DNA of 64,000 nt from GM7GCV1 sp965221105 (GTDB lineage Bacteria > Pseudomonadota > Gammaproteobacteria > Pseudomonadales > GM7GCV1): contig OZ244871.1 in assembly GCA_965221105.1 (NCBI GenBank), positions 930,001 to 994,000 on the forward strand. Reading direction: 5' to 3'. How positions within the stretch are numbered: the first letter of the stretch is position 1; every line of letters starts with the position of its first letter. This document shows, piece by piece, positions 9,007 through 16,746 of the stretch. The notes under the pieces are model-generated. The model had not been told where the DNA came from and made no database searches. It saw nothing but the letters and a program-made list of their open reading frames with translations. A program made the translations under genes and the position numbers.

Positions 9007-9639
9007 ATGAAGATACAGAAGGTCGTGCTGGCATCGGGCAATGCCGGAAAGATTTGCGAAATACAGCAGGGTCTGGGCGGCAGTTTTGAGCTGGTATCCC
9101 AAGCGGAGCTTGGAGTGAGTGCACCCCCGGAAAATGGGCTGACCTTCGTGGAAAATGCCCTGATCAAGGCCAGGGCGGCCAGCGAGCAGACCGATCTGCC
9201 GGCGATTGCGGATGATTCAGGACTGTCAGTCGATGCGCTTGGCGGTGCGCCGGGGATCTACTCGGCGCGTTTTTCCGGCAGCAATGCAACTGATTCCGCC
9301 AACAACGCGCTGCTGCTGCAGAAACTGCAGGGCCTGCCAGAAGACAGGCGCACCGCCAGTTTTCAGTGCGCGCTGGTATACATGCGTTCTCCCACTGACC
9401 CTGTACCGCTGATATGCCAGGGATACTGGAAGGGACGAATACTGGATTCACCCCGGGGTACTCATGGTTTCGGGTACGACCCCCTGTTTTATGCCATTGA
9501 CCAGGGCTGCACATCGGCCGAGCTGAGTCCCGAGGTAAAAAACCGGGTCAGCCACCGTGGCAAGGCCCTCACCCGGCTCGTCAACGCCCTGTCCGGCCAC
9601 ACGGACCCAGGCCAGCCCCACGGGGGGCCGGGTCCGTGA
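9007..9639 (+). CDS. rdgB: XTP/dITP diphosphatase (HAM1/RdgB)
   Basis: 210 residues. SGNAGKICEIQ near the N-terminus is the substrate-binding loop; FVENALIKARAAS and AIADDSGLSVDALGGAPGIYSARFSG carry the metal and base-recognition residues; GTHGFGYDPLFY and SHRGKAL complete the family pattern. It hydrolyses non-canonical purine triphosphates and protects DNA. The last ~15 residues are Gly/Pro-rich and probably disordered. Its TGA stop overlaps the GTG start of the following arsC-like gene. Confidence 0.95.
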   Translation: MKIQKVVLASGNAGKICEIQQGLGGSFELVSQAELGVSAPPENGLTFVENALIKARAASEQTDLPAIADDSGLSVDALGGAPGIYSARFSGSNATDSANNALLLQKLQGLPEDRRTASFQCALVYMRSPTDPVPLICQGYWKGRILDSPRGTHGFGYDPLFYAIDQGCTSAELSPEVKNRVSHRGKALTRLVNALSGHTDPGQPHGGPGP

Positions 9640-10064
9640 CTTCCATTCTGTTTTTGTGCACTGGAAACTCCTGCCGGAGCCAGATGGCCGAAGGCTGGCT
9701 GAAACATCTGTTCCCGGAGTTTGAAGCATACTCCGCTGGCATCCTGGCCCGTGGAATGAATACCATGGCTGCACGAGTCATGGCCGAGGCTGGCATTGAC
9801 ATCGGGACTCAGCACTCAAAAACAATTGAGAGTCTGCCTTCCAGGGAAATCGATTACGTATTTACCCTGTGCGGCAGTGCAGCCGAGAACTGTCCGTACT
9901 TCGCAGCCAGAACGCGGCTCATCCATGTGCCCTTTGATGACCCGCCTGGACGTGTGCTCGCATCTGAACTGGAGCCGGAATCGCCCGAGGCCGTGGAGAT
10001 CTATGCACGAGTGCGCGATGAGATCCGCGATTTTGTGCGTGATATCAGAACCTATCTGGAGTGA
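9636..10064 (+). CDS. arsC: thioredoxin-coupled arsenate reductase / LMW phosphatase-like ArsC
   Basis: 142 residues, GTG start overlapping the rdgB stop. The P-loop CTGNSCR (Cys8 to Arg14) is that of low-molecular-weight tyrosine phosphatases. The additional pair in TLCGSAAENCP gives the three-cysteine arrangement of thioredoxin-dependent arsenate reductases, and HVPFDDPPG follows. It reduces arsenate to arsenite. The next gene, 4 bp downstream, is an Acr3-type arsenite exporter, so the two form a minimal resistance unit. It has been spliced between rdgB and hemW, which are usually adjacent; no ArsR-like regulator is seen. Confidence 0.88.
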   Translation: MTSILFLCTGNSCRSQMAEGWLKHLFPEFEAYSAGILARGMNTMAARVMAEAGIDIGTQHSKTIESLPSREIDYVFTLCGSAAENCPYFAARTRLIHVPFDDPPGRVLASELEPESPEAVEIYARVRDEIRDFVRDIRTYLE

Positions 10065-10067
10065 CAC

Positions 10068-11084
10068 ATGGGTATTTTTGAACGCTACCTGAGCATCTGG
10101 GTAGCTTTCTGCATGGCGGCAGGGATAGCTTGTGGCACGGCCATTCCCGGGGTATTTTCCCATATTGCATCCATGGAATTCGCCCGGGTGAACCTGGCAG
10201 TGGCCGTACTGATCTGGATCATGATCTATCCAATGATGATCCAGGTTGATTTTTCATCTCTCAGGGATGTCGGAAAAAAACCCAAAGGGCTGGCGCTCAC
10301 ACTGACCGTCAACTGGCTGATCAAACCCTTCAGTATGGCACTGCTTGGCTGGCTTTTTTTTCGCGTTATTTTCGCCGACCTGGTCGACCCCCAGACAGCC
10401 GGCGAATACATTGCCGGGATGATCCTGCTGGGCGTCGCACCCTGCACGGCGATGGTGTTTGTCTGGAGCCAGCTCACAGATGGTGATCCCAACTACACAC
10501 TGGTTCAGGTTTCGGTCAACGACATCATTCTGATCTTTGCCTTCGCACCGATTGCTGCGTTCCTGCTGGGAATGTCGAGGATCCATGTGCCTTGGGAAAC
10601 GCTTCTGCTGTCTGTTGCACTCTATGTCGTGCTGCCACTCGCAGCGGGGTATGTGACCCGGGTCCATCTGCAGCGCAGCAGCGATCCAGGGAGGCTGCAG
10701 GGGTTTGTTGATGCACTCAAACCCTGGTCAATTGTCGGCCTGTTGGGCACCGTAATACTCCTCTTTGGACTGCAGGCCACATCGATCCTTGCCCAACCCC
10801 TGGCCATTGTCCTGATTGCCACGCCACTGCTGATCCAGACATACGGTATTTTTTTTCTTGCCTACGGTTCTGCCAGAGTCCTGAAACTGCCTCACACTAT
10901 CGCCGCACCCGCATGCATGATAGGCACCTCAAACTTCTTTGAGCTGGCTGTCGCCGTGGCGATCTCATTGTTTGGTCTCAACTCCGGAGCAGCACTTGCT
11001 ACTGTGGTCGGCGTGCTGGTCGAGGTTCCGGTCATGCTCTCGCTGGTCAGTTTCGCAAACCGCACTCGCGGCTGGTTTCAGTAG
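10068..11084 (+). CDS. acr3: Acr3-family arsenite efflux transporter
   Basis: 338 residues, about ten hydrophobic segments. Family signatures are present: MIYPMMIQVDF, GVAPCTAMVFVWS with the conserved Cys in the fourth helix region, NDIILIFAFAPI, and TSNFFELAVAVAISLFGLNSGAALATVVGVLVEVPVML. It exports arsenite (and perhaps antimonite) using the proton motive force. It is coupled to arsC by 4 bp. The last ~130 bp recur in diverged form at 12546-12692, which implies recombination with, or insertion of, a related acr3-bearing DNA. Confidence 0.93.
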   Translation: MGIFERYLSIWVAFCMAAGIACGTAIPGVFSHIASMEFARVNLAVAVLIWIMIYPMMIQVDFSSLRDVGKKPKGLALTLTVNWLIKPFSMALLGWLFFRVIFADLVDPQTAGEYIAGMILLGVAPCTAMVFVWSQLTDGDPNYTLVQVSVNDIILIFAFAPIAAFLLGMSRIHVPWETLLLSVALYVVLPLAAGYVTRVHLQRSSDPGRLQGFVDALKPWSIVGLLGTVILLFGLQATSILAQPLAIVLIATPLLIQTYGIFFLAYGSARVLKLPHTIAAPACMIGTSNFFELAVAVAISLFGLNSGAALATVVGVLVEVPVMLSLVSFANRTRGWFQ

Positions 11085-11444
11085 GAACCACGATAATCTC
11101 TGCGTGCCGGACGGACTCTGATGTCGGACAGGGAGAAGCTTTCCGAGGCTCCCGGAGAATCTGGCAGGCTTCCACGCGCTAGCGAATCGACATGTCGCGA
11201 GTATCGCACGAGCTGCGCGGGATCGTCAGCGGACAGTTCCCGGCCTCGCGCACGCCATGGAAGGATGCCCAGGGTTAACGAAAATCAACAGGAATTCGCG
11301 TGAGATAGTCTTGGAATGGTCACCTCATTGTATTGAATATTCCATTAAATTGATCAATTATTGGAAAATTCCCAATAAATGGCAGGGAGATTCCCTCCCG
11401 GATTCAAGTTAAATGCTACATAATTACTCAAAGGAGAATAGACT
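11085..11444 (+). other. AT-rich leader region, no confident gene
   Basis: The first half (to about 11280) is GC-rich with small frames that resemble nothing I know. From about 11310 the base composition drops sharply to AT-rich, marking the start of foreign DNA. It ends with a strong AAAGGAG ribosome site before the ATG at 11445. Confidence 0.5.
11358..11378. promoter_or_regulatory. inverted repeat upstream of the 11445 gene
   Basis: TTATTGG (11358-11364) and CCAATAA (11372-11378) form a perfect 7-bp inverted repeat around a 7-nt loop, about 70 bp before the start codon. A second short G/C stem (GGGAG...CTCCC) follows at about 11385-11400. This could be an operator or a leader structure; it has no T-tail, so a terminator is unlikely. 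Confidence 0.3.
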
Positions 11445-11708
11445 ATGAGTAACGAGAGACAGCAGCAAGAAGTTGATCAAAATTATCAGGCTTTCAAAGA
11501 CTTACTACCTGATTTATTGAAAACTGACGCCAATAGATATGCGCTGATGCACGACCGGAAAGTAATGGCATGCTTTGATACAAGCAGAGATGCAATGCAA
11601 GCTGGGCGAAAACTTTTAGAAGGGAAGAATTTCTCGGTTCAGCTCGTAACAAAAAAATCTGTGGATTTAGGATATTACTCTCATGTCGGTTTTTTCGGGT
11701 CAGTTTAA
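11445..11708 (+). CDS. small protein partnered with a retropepsin-like gene
   Basis: 87 residues with an excellent AAAGGAG site. The pattern (NYQAFKDLLPDLLKTDANRYALMHDRKVMACFDTSRDAMQAGRKLL, then FSVQLVTKKSVDLGYYSH) matches small uncharacterised bacterial proteins (DUF5678-like) that are often encoded immediately before a retroviral-type aspartyl protease. That is the arrangement here, with a 26-bp overlap with the next frame. Composition is clearly more AT-rich than its neighbours. Function unknown; the pair is presumably a transferred module. Confidence 0.7.
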   Translation: MSNERQQQEVDQNYQAFKDLLPDLLKTDANRYALMHDRKVMACFDTSRDAMQAGRKLLEGKNFSVQLVTKKSVDLGYYSHVGFFGSV

Positions 11709-12123
11709 TTGGGCTGAGGGGCTAATCTGGCAGGTGGCAATCATCGCAAGTGATGCTAAAGACCCAAATCAGGATAAGCTGCATCTGTGCACTGCACTCG
11801 TTGATACCGGTGCAAGCCACACGTCTATTACGCAAGCTGTTGCCCGAGAGCTCAATCCTCAGCCAAGCGGAAAGAGGGATCTGCAAACCGCTGCTGGTCT
11901 CGTTTCCGTATAATATGTATGACGTGGAACTTGGCTTTCTCATACTATGGGAAAGGACAATGATGGAAATGTTCAGGGGGAGATTCAGGTCATGGAAAAG
12001 GCTATCGGAGTCCCTGAATTTGATGCAGGAAACAGTATGTATCAAGCACTTGTTGGAAGGGATATTCTTTCAGCTGGCGTATTGAACCTGTCCCACGATG
12101 GGCATTTTTCATTCTCGTATTAA
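11683..12123 (+). pseudogene. retropepsin-like aspartyl protease, frameshifted
   Basis: The start overlaps the upstream gene by 26 bp. The active-site motif VDTGASHTSIT is intact. After AAGLVSV (about 11911) the family sequence continues only in the next frame (NMYDVELGFLI), as if one T had been inserted. A second shift near 11960 is needed to reach VQGEIQVMEKAIGVPEFDAGNSMYQALVGRDILSAGVLNLSHDGHFSFSY, which ends at 12123. The complete family pattern can therefore be followed through three frames. It is a recently inactivated gene, or carries sequencing errors. Confidence 0.75.
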
Positions 12124-12545
12124 CCTCAACATGAGCGAGCGATCAAGGGTTACTCGCGACGGCCTACTCGCTATATTCTGCGATTAGTCGCCAGAGGCGC
12201 GCAAGATTCGGCGAGATACTGCACCCGACGTAAACGGTGTTTTATTCCGCTCACCGAGTCACTTTGGTAAAAAGTCAGAGCCAGGAGGTAGGCATTGACT
12301 CGAACTTTCTCCCCAATTCAAGGCCTTGTGAAAATTGAGTCTATAGATAACCAACCGACGCAATTCAGGAGGCACAGGCATTTGAGAATACCATCAACTC
12401 TTGTTCAGTCTGATAAGACCGTCGTTGGGTGAAAAGCTTCGAGACAACCACACTCCGGAAAGTCAATTATTAGTGCGTGTCGGAGCAAAAATTACTGATC
12501 ATCAGGCCATACACCTTCAAATAGCGAGGCGAACACAACCCGGGT
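12124..12545. other. intergenic accessory DNA, nothing recognised
   Basis: About 420 bp, still less GC-rich than the core. No frame of useful length has a ribosome site, and I see no clear hairpin terminator or IS end. It forms the right part of the insert between acr3 and its duplicated 3' end. Confidence 0.5.
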
Positions 12546-12692
12546 AAAACCGCAGTGATCTCGTTGTTTAGTCTCAGTTCTGGAGCAGCACTTGCCACTG
12601 TGGTCGGCGTGCTCGTCGAGGTTCCGGTTATGCTCTCGCTGGTCAGTTTCGCAAACCGCACTCGCGGCTGGTTTCACTGGGGACCGCACTAA
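12546..12692 (+). pseudogene. duplicated 3' end of an acr3 gene
   Basis: This stretch matches the end of the intact acr3 (10955-11085) with scattered, mostly silent differences. In frame it reads ISLFSLSSGAALATVVGVLVEVPVMLSLVSF followed by ANRTRGWFHWGPH and a stop, against GWFQ and a stop in the intact gene. Because the two copies differ at about one base in ten, this is not a fresh duplication. It looks like the tail of a second, related acr3 left by homologous or site-specific exchange. Confidence 0.8.
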
Positions 12693-13309
12693 CCCCGGTT
12701 TGGCTGAGGGCCGCTCCGCTGCCAGATGAGGCACTGGTTGTTCGCCGGCATGGGGGTATCCCTCAGGAGACTGAGCCCGACTGTGGCAGCCAGTGCGTCG
12801 ACCGCCTCAAAGTCCCGCACACCGCTGGCCGAATCGCGGCGTTTCAGCCAGAGATCAAATGCTGCATTGCTGGGTGTGGTGAATTGGCCACCGTACTTGA
12901 AAGGGCCGTAGAGCAGCAGATATCCATGCAGACCCAGCACCTCCGCGATGCCTGCAAACAGGCAGTGCACTGATTCCCAGCTCATGATGTGCAGGCAATT
13001 GGCGCTATAGATCATATCAACGGACCTTGCCTGACCCAGGTTCCATGGAAGATGTCTGACGTCCAGTAGCACCGGTGCCACGATATTTGGAGCCGGATGG
13101 GCCTCAAATCGTGCCTTGAGCGTATTCAGATAAGGCGGGATTTCCGAGGGCAGCCAATGCAGTCGGGGGAAGGCCTCTGCAAAAAACTCCGCGTGCTGAC
13201 CCGTGCCGGAGCCAATCTCGAGCACCAGATTCACCCGTTCAAAACAGTCCCTCGCAGCCTCCAGAATTGGCTCCTTGTTGCGATCAGCCGCCACTGAGTA
13301 TCTCTCCAC
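12689..13309 (-). CDS. DUF938 SAM-dependent methyltransferase-like protein
   Basis: 206 residues from a GTG at 13309, preceded by AGGAGG at 10 nt, which is why I reject longer frames. The start region VERYSVAADRNKEPILEAARDCF and the SAM loop VLEIGSGTGQHAEFFAEAFPRLHWLPSE are diagnostic for DUF938. IYSANCLHIMSWESVHCLFAGIAEVL and LYGPFKYGGQFTTPSNAAFDLWL follow as in the family. Substrate unknown. Divergent from hemW; the shared 177-bp gap holds both control regions. Confidence 0.88.
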   Translation of the reverse strand: MERYSVAADRNKEPILEAARDCFERVNLVLEIGSGTGQHAEFFAEAFPRLHWLPSEIPPYLNTLKARFEAHPAPNIVAPVLLDVRHLPWNLGQARSVDMIYSANCLHIMSWESVHCLFAGIAEVLGLHGYLLLYGPFKYGGQFTTPSNAAFDLWLKRRDSASGVRDFEAVDALAATVGLSLLRDTPMPANNQCLIWQRSGPQPNRG

Positions 13310-13486
13310 CCGACCTGGACCTCCTGTGCACAAAAACCTGCCGACAATTGTGACTGCTCGCTGCTGCAGGTTCCAGTTATCCGGTGTAATACTGCCGAGC
13401 CCTCGCGCCGACATGATCTGCAGCCTTTCAGCTTCCACGACGTTTCCTGCTGTACTCGGATGCCGGAAAACTGAGACAATGACAGC

Positions 13487-14668
13487 ATGGGGCAAAACTC
13501 TTCCACACTGCCGCTCTCACTCTATGTACACATACCCTGGTGTATCAGAAAGTGTCCCTATTGCGACTTCAATTCCCACGCAATTGAACCTTCCGCGCCA
13601 GAACACGACCTTCCAGAGGAGCACTATCTGGCGGCCCTAGAGACTGATCTTATGGACAGTGCCTGGCAGTCACAGGGACGGGAGCTCATATCCGTTTTCT
13701 TCGGCGGCGGCACGCCCAGCCTGTTCAGCGCGGAGGCGATCGGACGGATTCTGTACATGGCGTCAGAGGTCATTGGCCTTGCCGGGGATTGCGAAGTTAC
13801 CATCGAGGCCAACCCCGGAACCTTTGAACAGCAGCGCTTTTCCGGTTATCGCCAGTCCGGTGTCAACCGGTTATCAATCGGAGTACAGAGCTTTGACAAC
13901 AGGATGCTGGAGTCCTTGGGGCGGATTCACGATGCAAATGAGGCCCGCGACGCATTCTCCGCAGCCCGGCGGGCAGGCTTTGACAATATCAATCTGGACC
14001 TGATGTATGGTCTTCCCCACCAGAACCAGGCACAGGCGCTGCGTGATCTGGAAGAGGCCGTGGCGCTTCGCCCGGAGCACATCAGCTGGTACGAGTTGAC
14101 GCTGGAACCCAATACCTATTTTTTCCGCCATCCCCCGAACCGGCCGGATGCGGACCATCTGGCTGATATGTCAGACAGCGGTATCCGGCTGCTCGCCGAT
14201 GCGGGCTACCGCAGATACGAGATATCCGCCTTTGCGGAGAAGGACCGGCGCAGTCGACACAACTTGAACTACTGGCAATTTGGCGACTATATCGGCATTG
14301 GCGCAGGAGCCCACAGCAAATTCACCGACCTTACGAGCGGAGAGATCACACGTCAGGCCAAGACGCGCCAGCCCGGACACTACATCGAGCGCATTGGTTC
14401 GCGGGTTGCAACCGAAACCACGGTCGCCAGGGATGACATACTGGGCGAATATATGATGAATGCGCTGCGCCTTCCCGAGGGCACCAGATTGTCAGATGCC
14501 GCCACACGCACCGGCTTGGATGCCAAAGACATTGAGACGCGATGTCGTGAGGGTCTCTCGCGGGGATTGCTTGAGTTGGGTCAAGACAGAATACAGCCGT
14601 CCGATCAGGGCCAGCGCCTGCTCAATCTGTGTCTTCAAAGTTTTTTAGTAACTACTCACCCCCCGTGA
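13487..14668 (+). CDS. hemW: heme chaperone HemW (radical SAM)
   Basis: 393 residues. YVHIPWCIRKCPYCDFNSH contains the CxxxCxxC cluster ligands Cys19, Cys23 and Cys26; unlike true coproporphyrinogen dehydrogenase HemN, the cluster motif is the HemW type. FFGGGTPSLF, EANPGTFE, GVNRLSIGVQSF, NLDLMYGLP and the C-terminal HNLNYWQFGDYIGIGAGAHSK are all present. HemW inserts heme into respiratory proteins. Usually directly downstream of rdgB; here arsC-acr3, an insert and the DUF938 gene lie between. Confidence 0.94.
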   Translation: MGQNSSTLPLSLYVHIPWCIRKCPYCDFNSHAIEPSAPEHDLPEEHYLAALETDLMDSAWQSQGRELISVFFGGGTPSLFSAEAIGRILYMASEVIGLAGDCEVTIEANPGTFEQQRFSGYRQSGVNRLSIGVQSFDNRMLESLGRIHDANEARDAFSAARRAGFDNINLDLMYGLPHQNQAQALRDLEEAVALRPEHISWYELTLEPNTYFFRHPPNRPDADHLADMSDSGIRLLADAGYRRYEISAFAEKDRRSRHNLNYWQFGDYIGIGAGAHSKFTDLTSGEITRQAKTRQPGHYIERIGSRVATETTVARDDILGEYMMNALRLPEGTRLSDAATRTGLDAKDIETRCREGLSRGLLELGQDRIQPSDQGQRLLNLCLQSFLVTTHPP

Positions 14669-14734
14669 CGTCATAGGAAGGCGATTCTATGATGTGTGCG
14701 TTTCATGAGTGCACAGGGTCATGGGCAACGCATA

Positions 14735-15069
14735 TTTCAGTTCCAAGGCGACGGCGGGGGTGTGTCAGGCGCTGATGCCGAGAACCTCCACGAGGCGCTG
14801 ACCCAGTACGAAGCCGAGGTGCTGCGCACCGCCGCGACCCCGACACCCCGTTCACCAACACCCGCGCCGAGCGCGATATCCGCATGGCCAAGGTCAAGCA
14901 GAAGGTCTCCGGCTGCTTCCGAACCCTCCGCCACGCCCAGGCCCACTGCCGAATCTCCAGCTATCTCCAGTCCATGGCCCACCAGGGCTCCAATCCGCTG
15001 ACCGCCATACAGATCGCCCTCAACGGCACCACTGCCACAATGATCGAGCAGGAAAAGGGGGGCGAGTAG
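14735..15069 (+). mobile_element. IS66-family transposase C-terminal remnant
   Basis: The first part (ENLHEALTQYEAEVLRTA) and the second part (NTRAERDIRMAKVKQKVSG, CFRTLRHAQAHCRISSYLQ, NPLTAIQIALNG) match the end of IS66 TnpC proteins but are in different frames, shifted near 14835. Only the C-terminal ~110 residues remain. It begins within about 70 bp of the hemW stop, so the insertion may have displaced the original downstream sequence. Confidence 0.85.
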
Positions 15070-15207
15070 TTCCAGATTGATTGATCGTGTCTTTTTTCTT
15101 GAGTCCTACTGTCCGCAGCAAAAATGCTATTCTTACATTAAATTGCGCCTGAAATAAAAATTAGGGAATTACAAACTTGTTGCCCAAAAGCACTGAGGTT
15201 GGCTTTG

Positions 15208-15306
15208 TATAAATAACCTGGATTCTATATACTTACCCTAACTTCCCCCTTGTGAAGTTGACTCAATGGAGCTTGGGGAGAAAAAACCGCCTTCGGGCGG
15301 TTTTTT
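15208..15306 (+). ncRNA. possible small RNA ending in a strong terminator
   Basis: A TATAAAT box near 15207-15214 is followed by about 90 bp without coding potential, containing an internal C-rich/G-rich complementarity (CTTCCCC near 15241, GGGGAG near 15275). It ends in a textbook Rho-independent terminator. No protein gene fits between the IS66 scrap and this terminator, so a short transcript is one way to explain it. The -35 is poor. Weak call. Confidence 0.2.
15281..15306. terminator. bidirectional Rho-independent terminator
   Basis: AAAAAACCGCC-TTCG-GGCGGTTTTTT: a perfect GC stem with a stable tetraloop, an A-run on one side and a T-run on the other, so it can act on both strands. It lies only 25 bp before the start of the NYN gene and insulates it from upstream transcription. 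Confidence 0.9.
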
Positions 15307-15330
15307 CGTATAGCAGATAAACTTTCGGAG

Positions 15331-16011
15331 TTGAACATAAGAACAATTGCCTACATAGATGGCTTTAACCTGTATTTCGGTAGCCTGAAAGGAACACCTT
15401 ACCGCTGGCTCGATGTCCCTGCTCTGGTCAAGCAGCTGTGCCATGAGCAAAGCCCCAATTGTGAACTTGCAGCAATCAAGTATTACACGGCTGACATCAA
15501 GGCCAAATTATCTCCTCATCAGGACGCAGCCTGCAGGGCACAACAAGATTATCTGTTGTCGCTCCAGGCCCATAGTAAAGCCCAGAATCTCAAGCTGAAG
15601 ATCATCAAGGGGAAGTACAGTATCCAGGCCAAGGATTATTTCGCATTTCAAGAGCCGGTGGACTTTGGTAACAAGCTATCTGTCTGGGTTGCAGAGGAAA
15701 AACAAACCGATGTTGCGATTGCTGTCGATATGCTTTGTGATGTGCTGGATGATGCCTGTGACCAGTTGGTCATTTTTTCAAATGACAGTGACTTGGCGCC
15801 TGCCCTGGGCGAAGTTAAATCGCATTGGCCTGGCAAAACCGTAGGCGTGGTTGCCCCTACACGTGGCGAAGGAAGGCAACCAAGTGCCGACCTCAAAAAG
15901 ATAGCGGACTGGACGCGTCACGGTATCAGAAAGAATGAGCTGGAATCCTCACAGCTCCCGGAAAAGGTACAGACTCGAAAAAGAATCATTTCAAAACCTG
16001 GGCACTGGTAA
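15331..16011 (+). CDS. NYN-domain (PIN-like) ribonuclease family protein
   Basis: 226 residues. The N-terminus reads NIRTIAYIDGFNLYFGSLKGTPYRWLD, the first catalytic Asp region of NYN/LabA-like nucleases. LEEKQTDVAIAVDMLCD-type residues (EEKQTDVAIAVDML) and LVIFSNDSDLAPAL supply the other acidic residues. The apparent start is TTG with GGAG immediately before it, which is too close; translation initiation is therefore uncertain. Such proteins are often found in mobile or defence regions and are presumed to cleave RNA. It is flanked by an IS66 scrap and an IS end 5 bp after its stop, so it is likely acquired. Confidence 0.82.
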   Translation: MNIRTIAYIDGFNLYFGSLKGTPYRWLDVPALVKQLCHEQSPNCELAAIKYYTADIKAKLSPHQDAACRAQQDYLLSLQAHSKAQNLKLKIIKGKYSIQAKDYFAFQEPVDFGNKLSVWVAEEKQTDVAIAVDMLCDVLDDACDQLVIFSNDSDLAPALGEVKSHWPGKTVGVVAPTRGEGRQPSADLKKIADWTRHGIRKNELESSQLPEKVQTRKRIISKPGHW

Positions 16012-16015
16012 CGGT

Positions 16016-16032
16016 CTATCAAGTGGACACAC
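16016..16032 (+). mobile_element. terminal inverted repeat of an IS4-type element
   Basis: CTATCAAGTGGACACAC is identical to the outer 17 bp of the element end at 56202-56218 (opposite strand) and one base different from the end at 53469-53485. No matching transposase follows here, so it is an orphan end, presumably left by deletion. It starts 5 bp after the NYN stop codon. Confidence 0.65.
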
Positions 16033-16117
16033 TTAATCGATTTAAGGCCTCACGGGGATCGCGTCCAGCACTTTCTAGTGTAGGTCGAATGTCTGAGAAT
16101 GAGATGAGATTGGAAGG

Positions 16118-16390
16118 ATGGTCGAAGATATCCATTGGAAGACGATCTCGCGTTTCAAGTCGTACGACTTCGTTGCGAAGTGGTATCGGAAGGCTCACGA
16201 GAGGAGTGCAAGTGCCGCGAAGGTAAGACAAATCAATGCGTGCTTCGCTCATGGCAGGGAGTACTTCAGAAACGCCGCCGACTCGGAAATGAACGTTAAG
16301 CCTTTGCTACTCTATTACGGAGTTCTTTCGTGCTGTCGCGGCGTGACCTTGGCGAACGATCCGCAAAAGAATGAAGGTAACTCCCCGCCC
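16118..16390 (+). pseudogene. YaaC-like gene, 3' truncated
   Basis: From an ATG with GGAAGG nearby, the frame reads EDIHWKTISRFKSYDFVAKWY, then IN-CFAHGREYFRNAADSEMNVKPLLLYYGVLSCCRGVTLA, the N-terminal pattern of YaaC-family proteins (normally about 300 residues or more). After roughly 90 residues the resemblance stops and the frame runs into unrelated sequence, ending at 16624 as a non-homologous tail. The gene is cut off; function of YaaC is unknown. Confidence 0.55.
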
Positions 16391-16455
16391 CCTTTATTAT
16401 TGCGATCTTTGAACCATTCATTGTCTTTCTTCAGCGAAGCAATTTTTCGGGACTG

Positions 16456-16611
16456 TCACCACGCATACGGCGCGCCCATCAGAATCGCCGCGATCTCGAC
16501 AAGCAGCACGGCATCCTGCAGTTGTGCCAGCAGGTCGCAGCTCCAGAGTGATATGCTGGGGAGCGACACCCGCAGTCCACCGGTCCACAATGAAGTCCAT
16601 CCGCCCATCAT
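16456..16611 (-). CDS. possible 51-residue hydrophobic protein
   Basis: ATGATG at 16611/16608 opens a frame with many Trp/Leu residues (MMGGWTSLWTGG..., LLAQLQDAVLLVEIAAILMGAPYAW) and one possible membrane-seeking segment. No ribosome site is clear and no family is recognised. It lies in the 360-bp gap between the yaaC remnant and pyk. It could equally be a relic of mobile DNA. Confidence 0.2.
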   Translation of the reverse strand: MMGGWTSLWTGGLRVSLPSISLWSCDLLAQLQDAVLLVEIAAILMGAPYAW

Positions 16612-16632
16612 AACGCCATTGTGACTATTCGA

Positions 16633-16638
16633 TATAAT
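16633..16638 (+). promoter_or_regulatory. candidate -10 box for pyk
   Basis: TATAAT 109 bp upstream of the pyk start. No acceptable -35 at 16-18 bp is visible, so activator help or misassignment is possible. Confidence 0.25.
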
Positions 16639-16746
16639 TCCCTTTTGAATCTAAGATAGCGCATCCTGCACAGAGGGTCATTCCTGGTAGCCTGGGCACT
16701 GCGAAGCCGGACACCAGTTTCCTCTGCATTCGACCAACCGGTCTTC

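Noticed and set aside
11121..11303. 60-codon frame after acr3
   Set aside because: No ribosome site of note, low-complexity composition and no family resemblance.
12300..12340. tRNA-like TTCGAA/GACTCGAAC sequence
   Set aside because: No acceptor or anticodon stem can be built around it.
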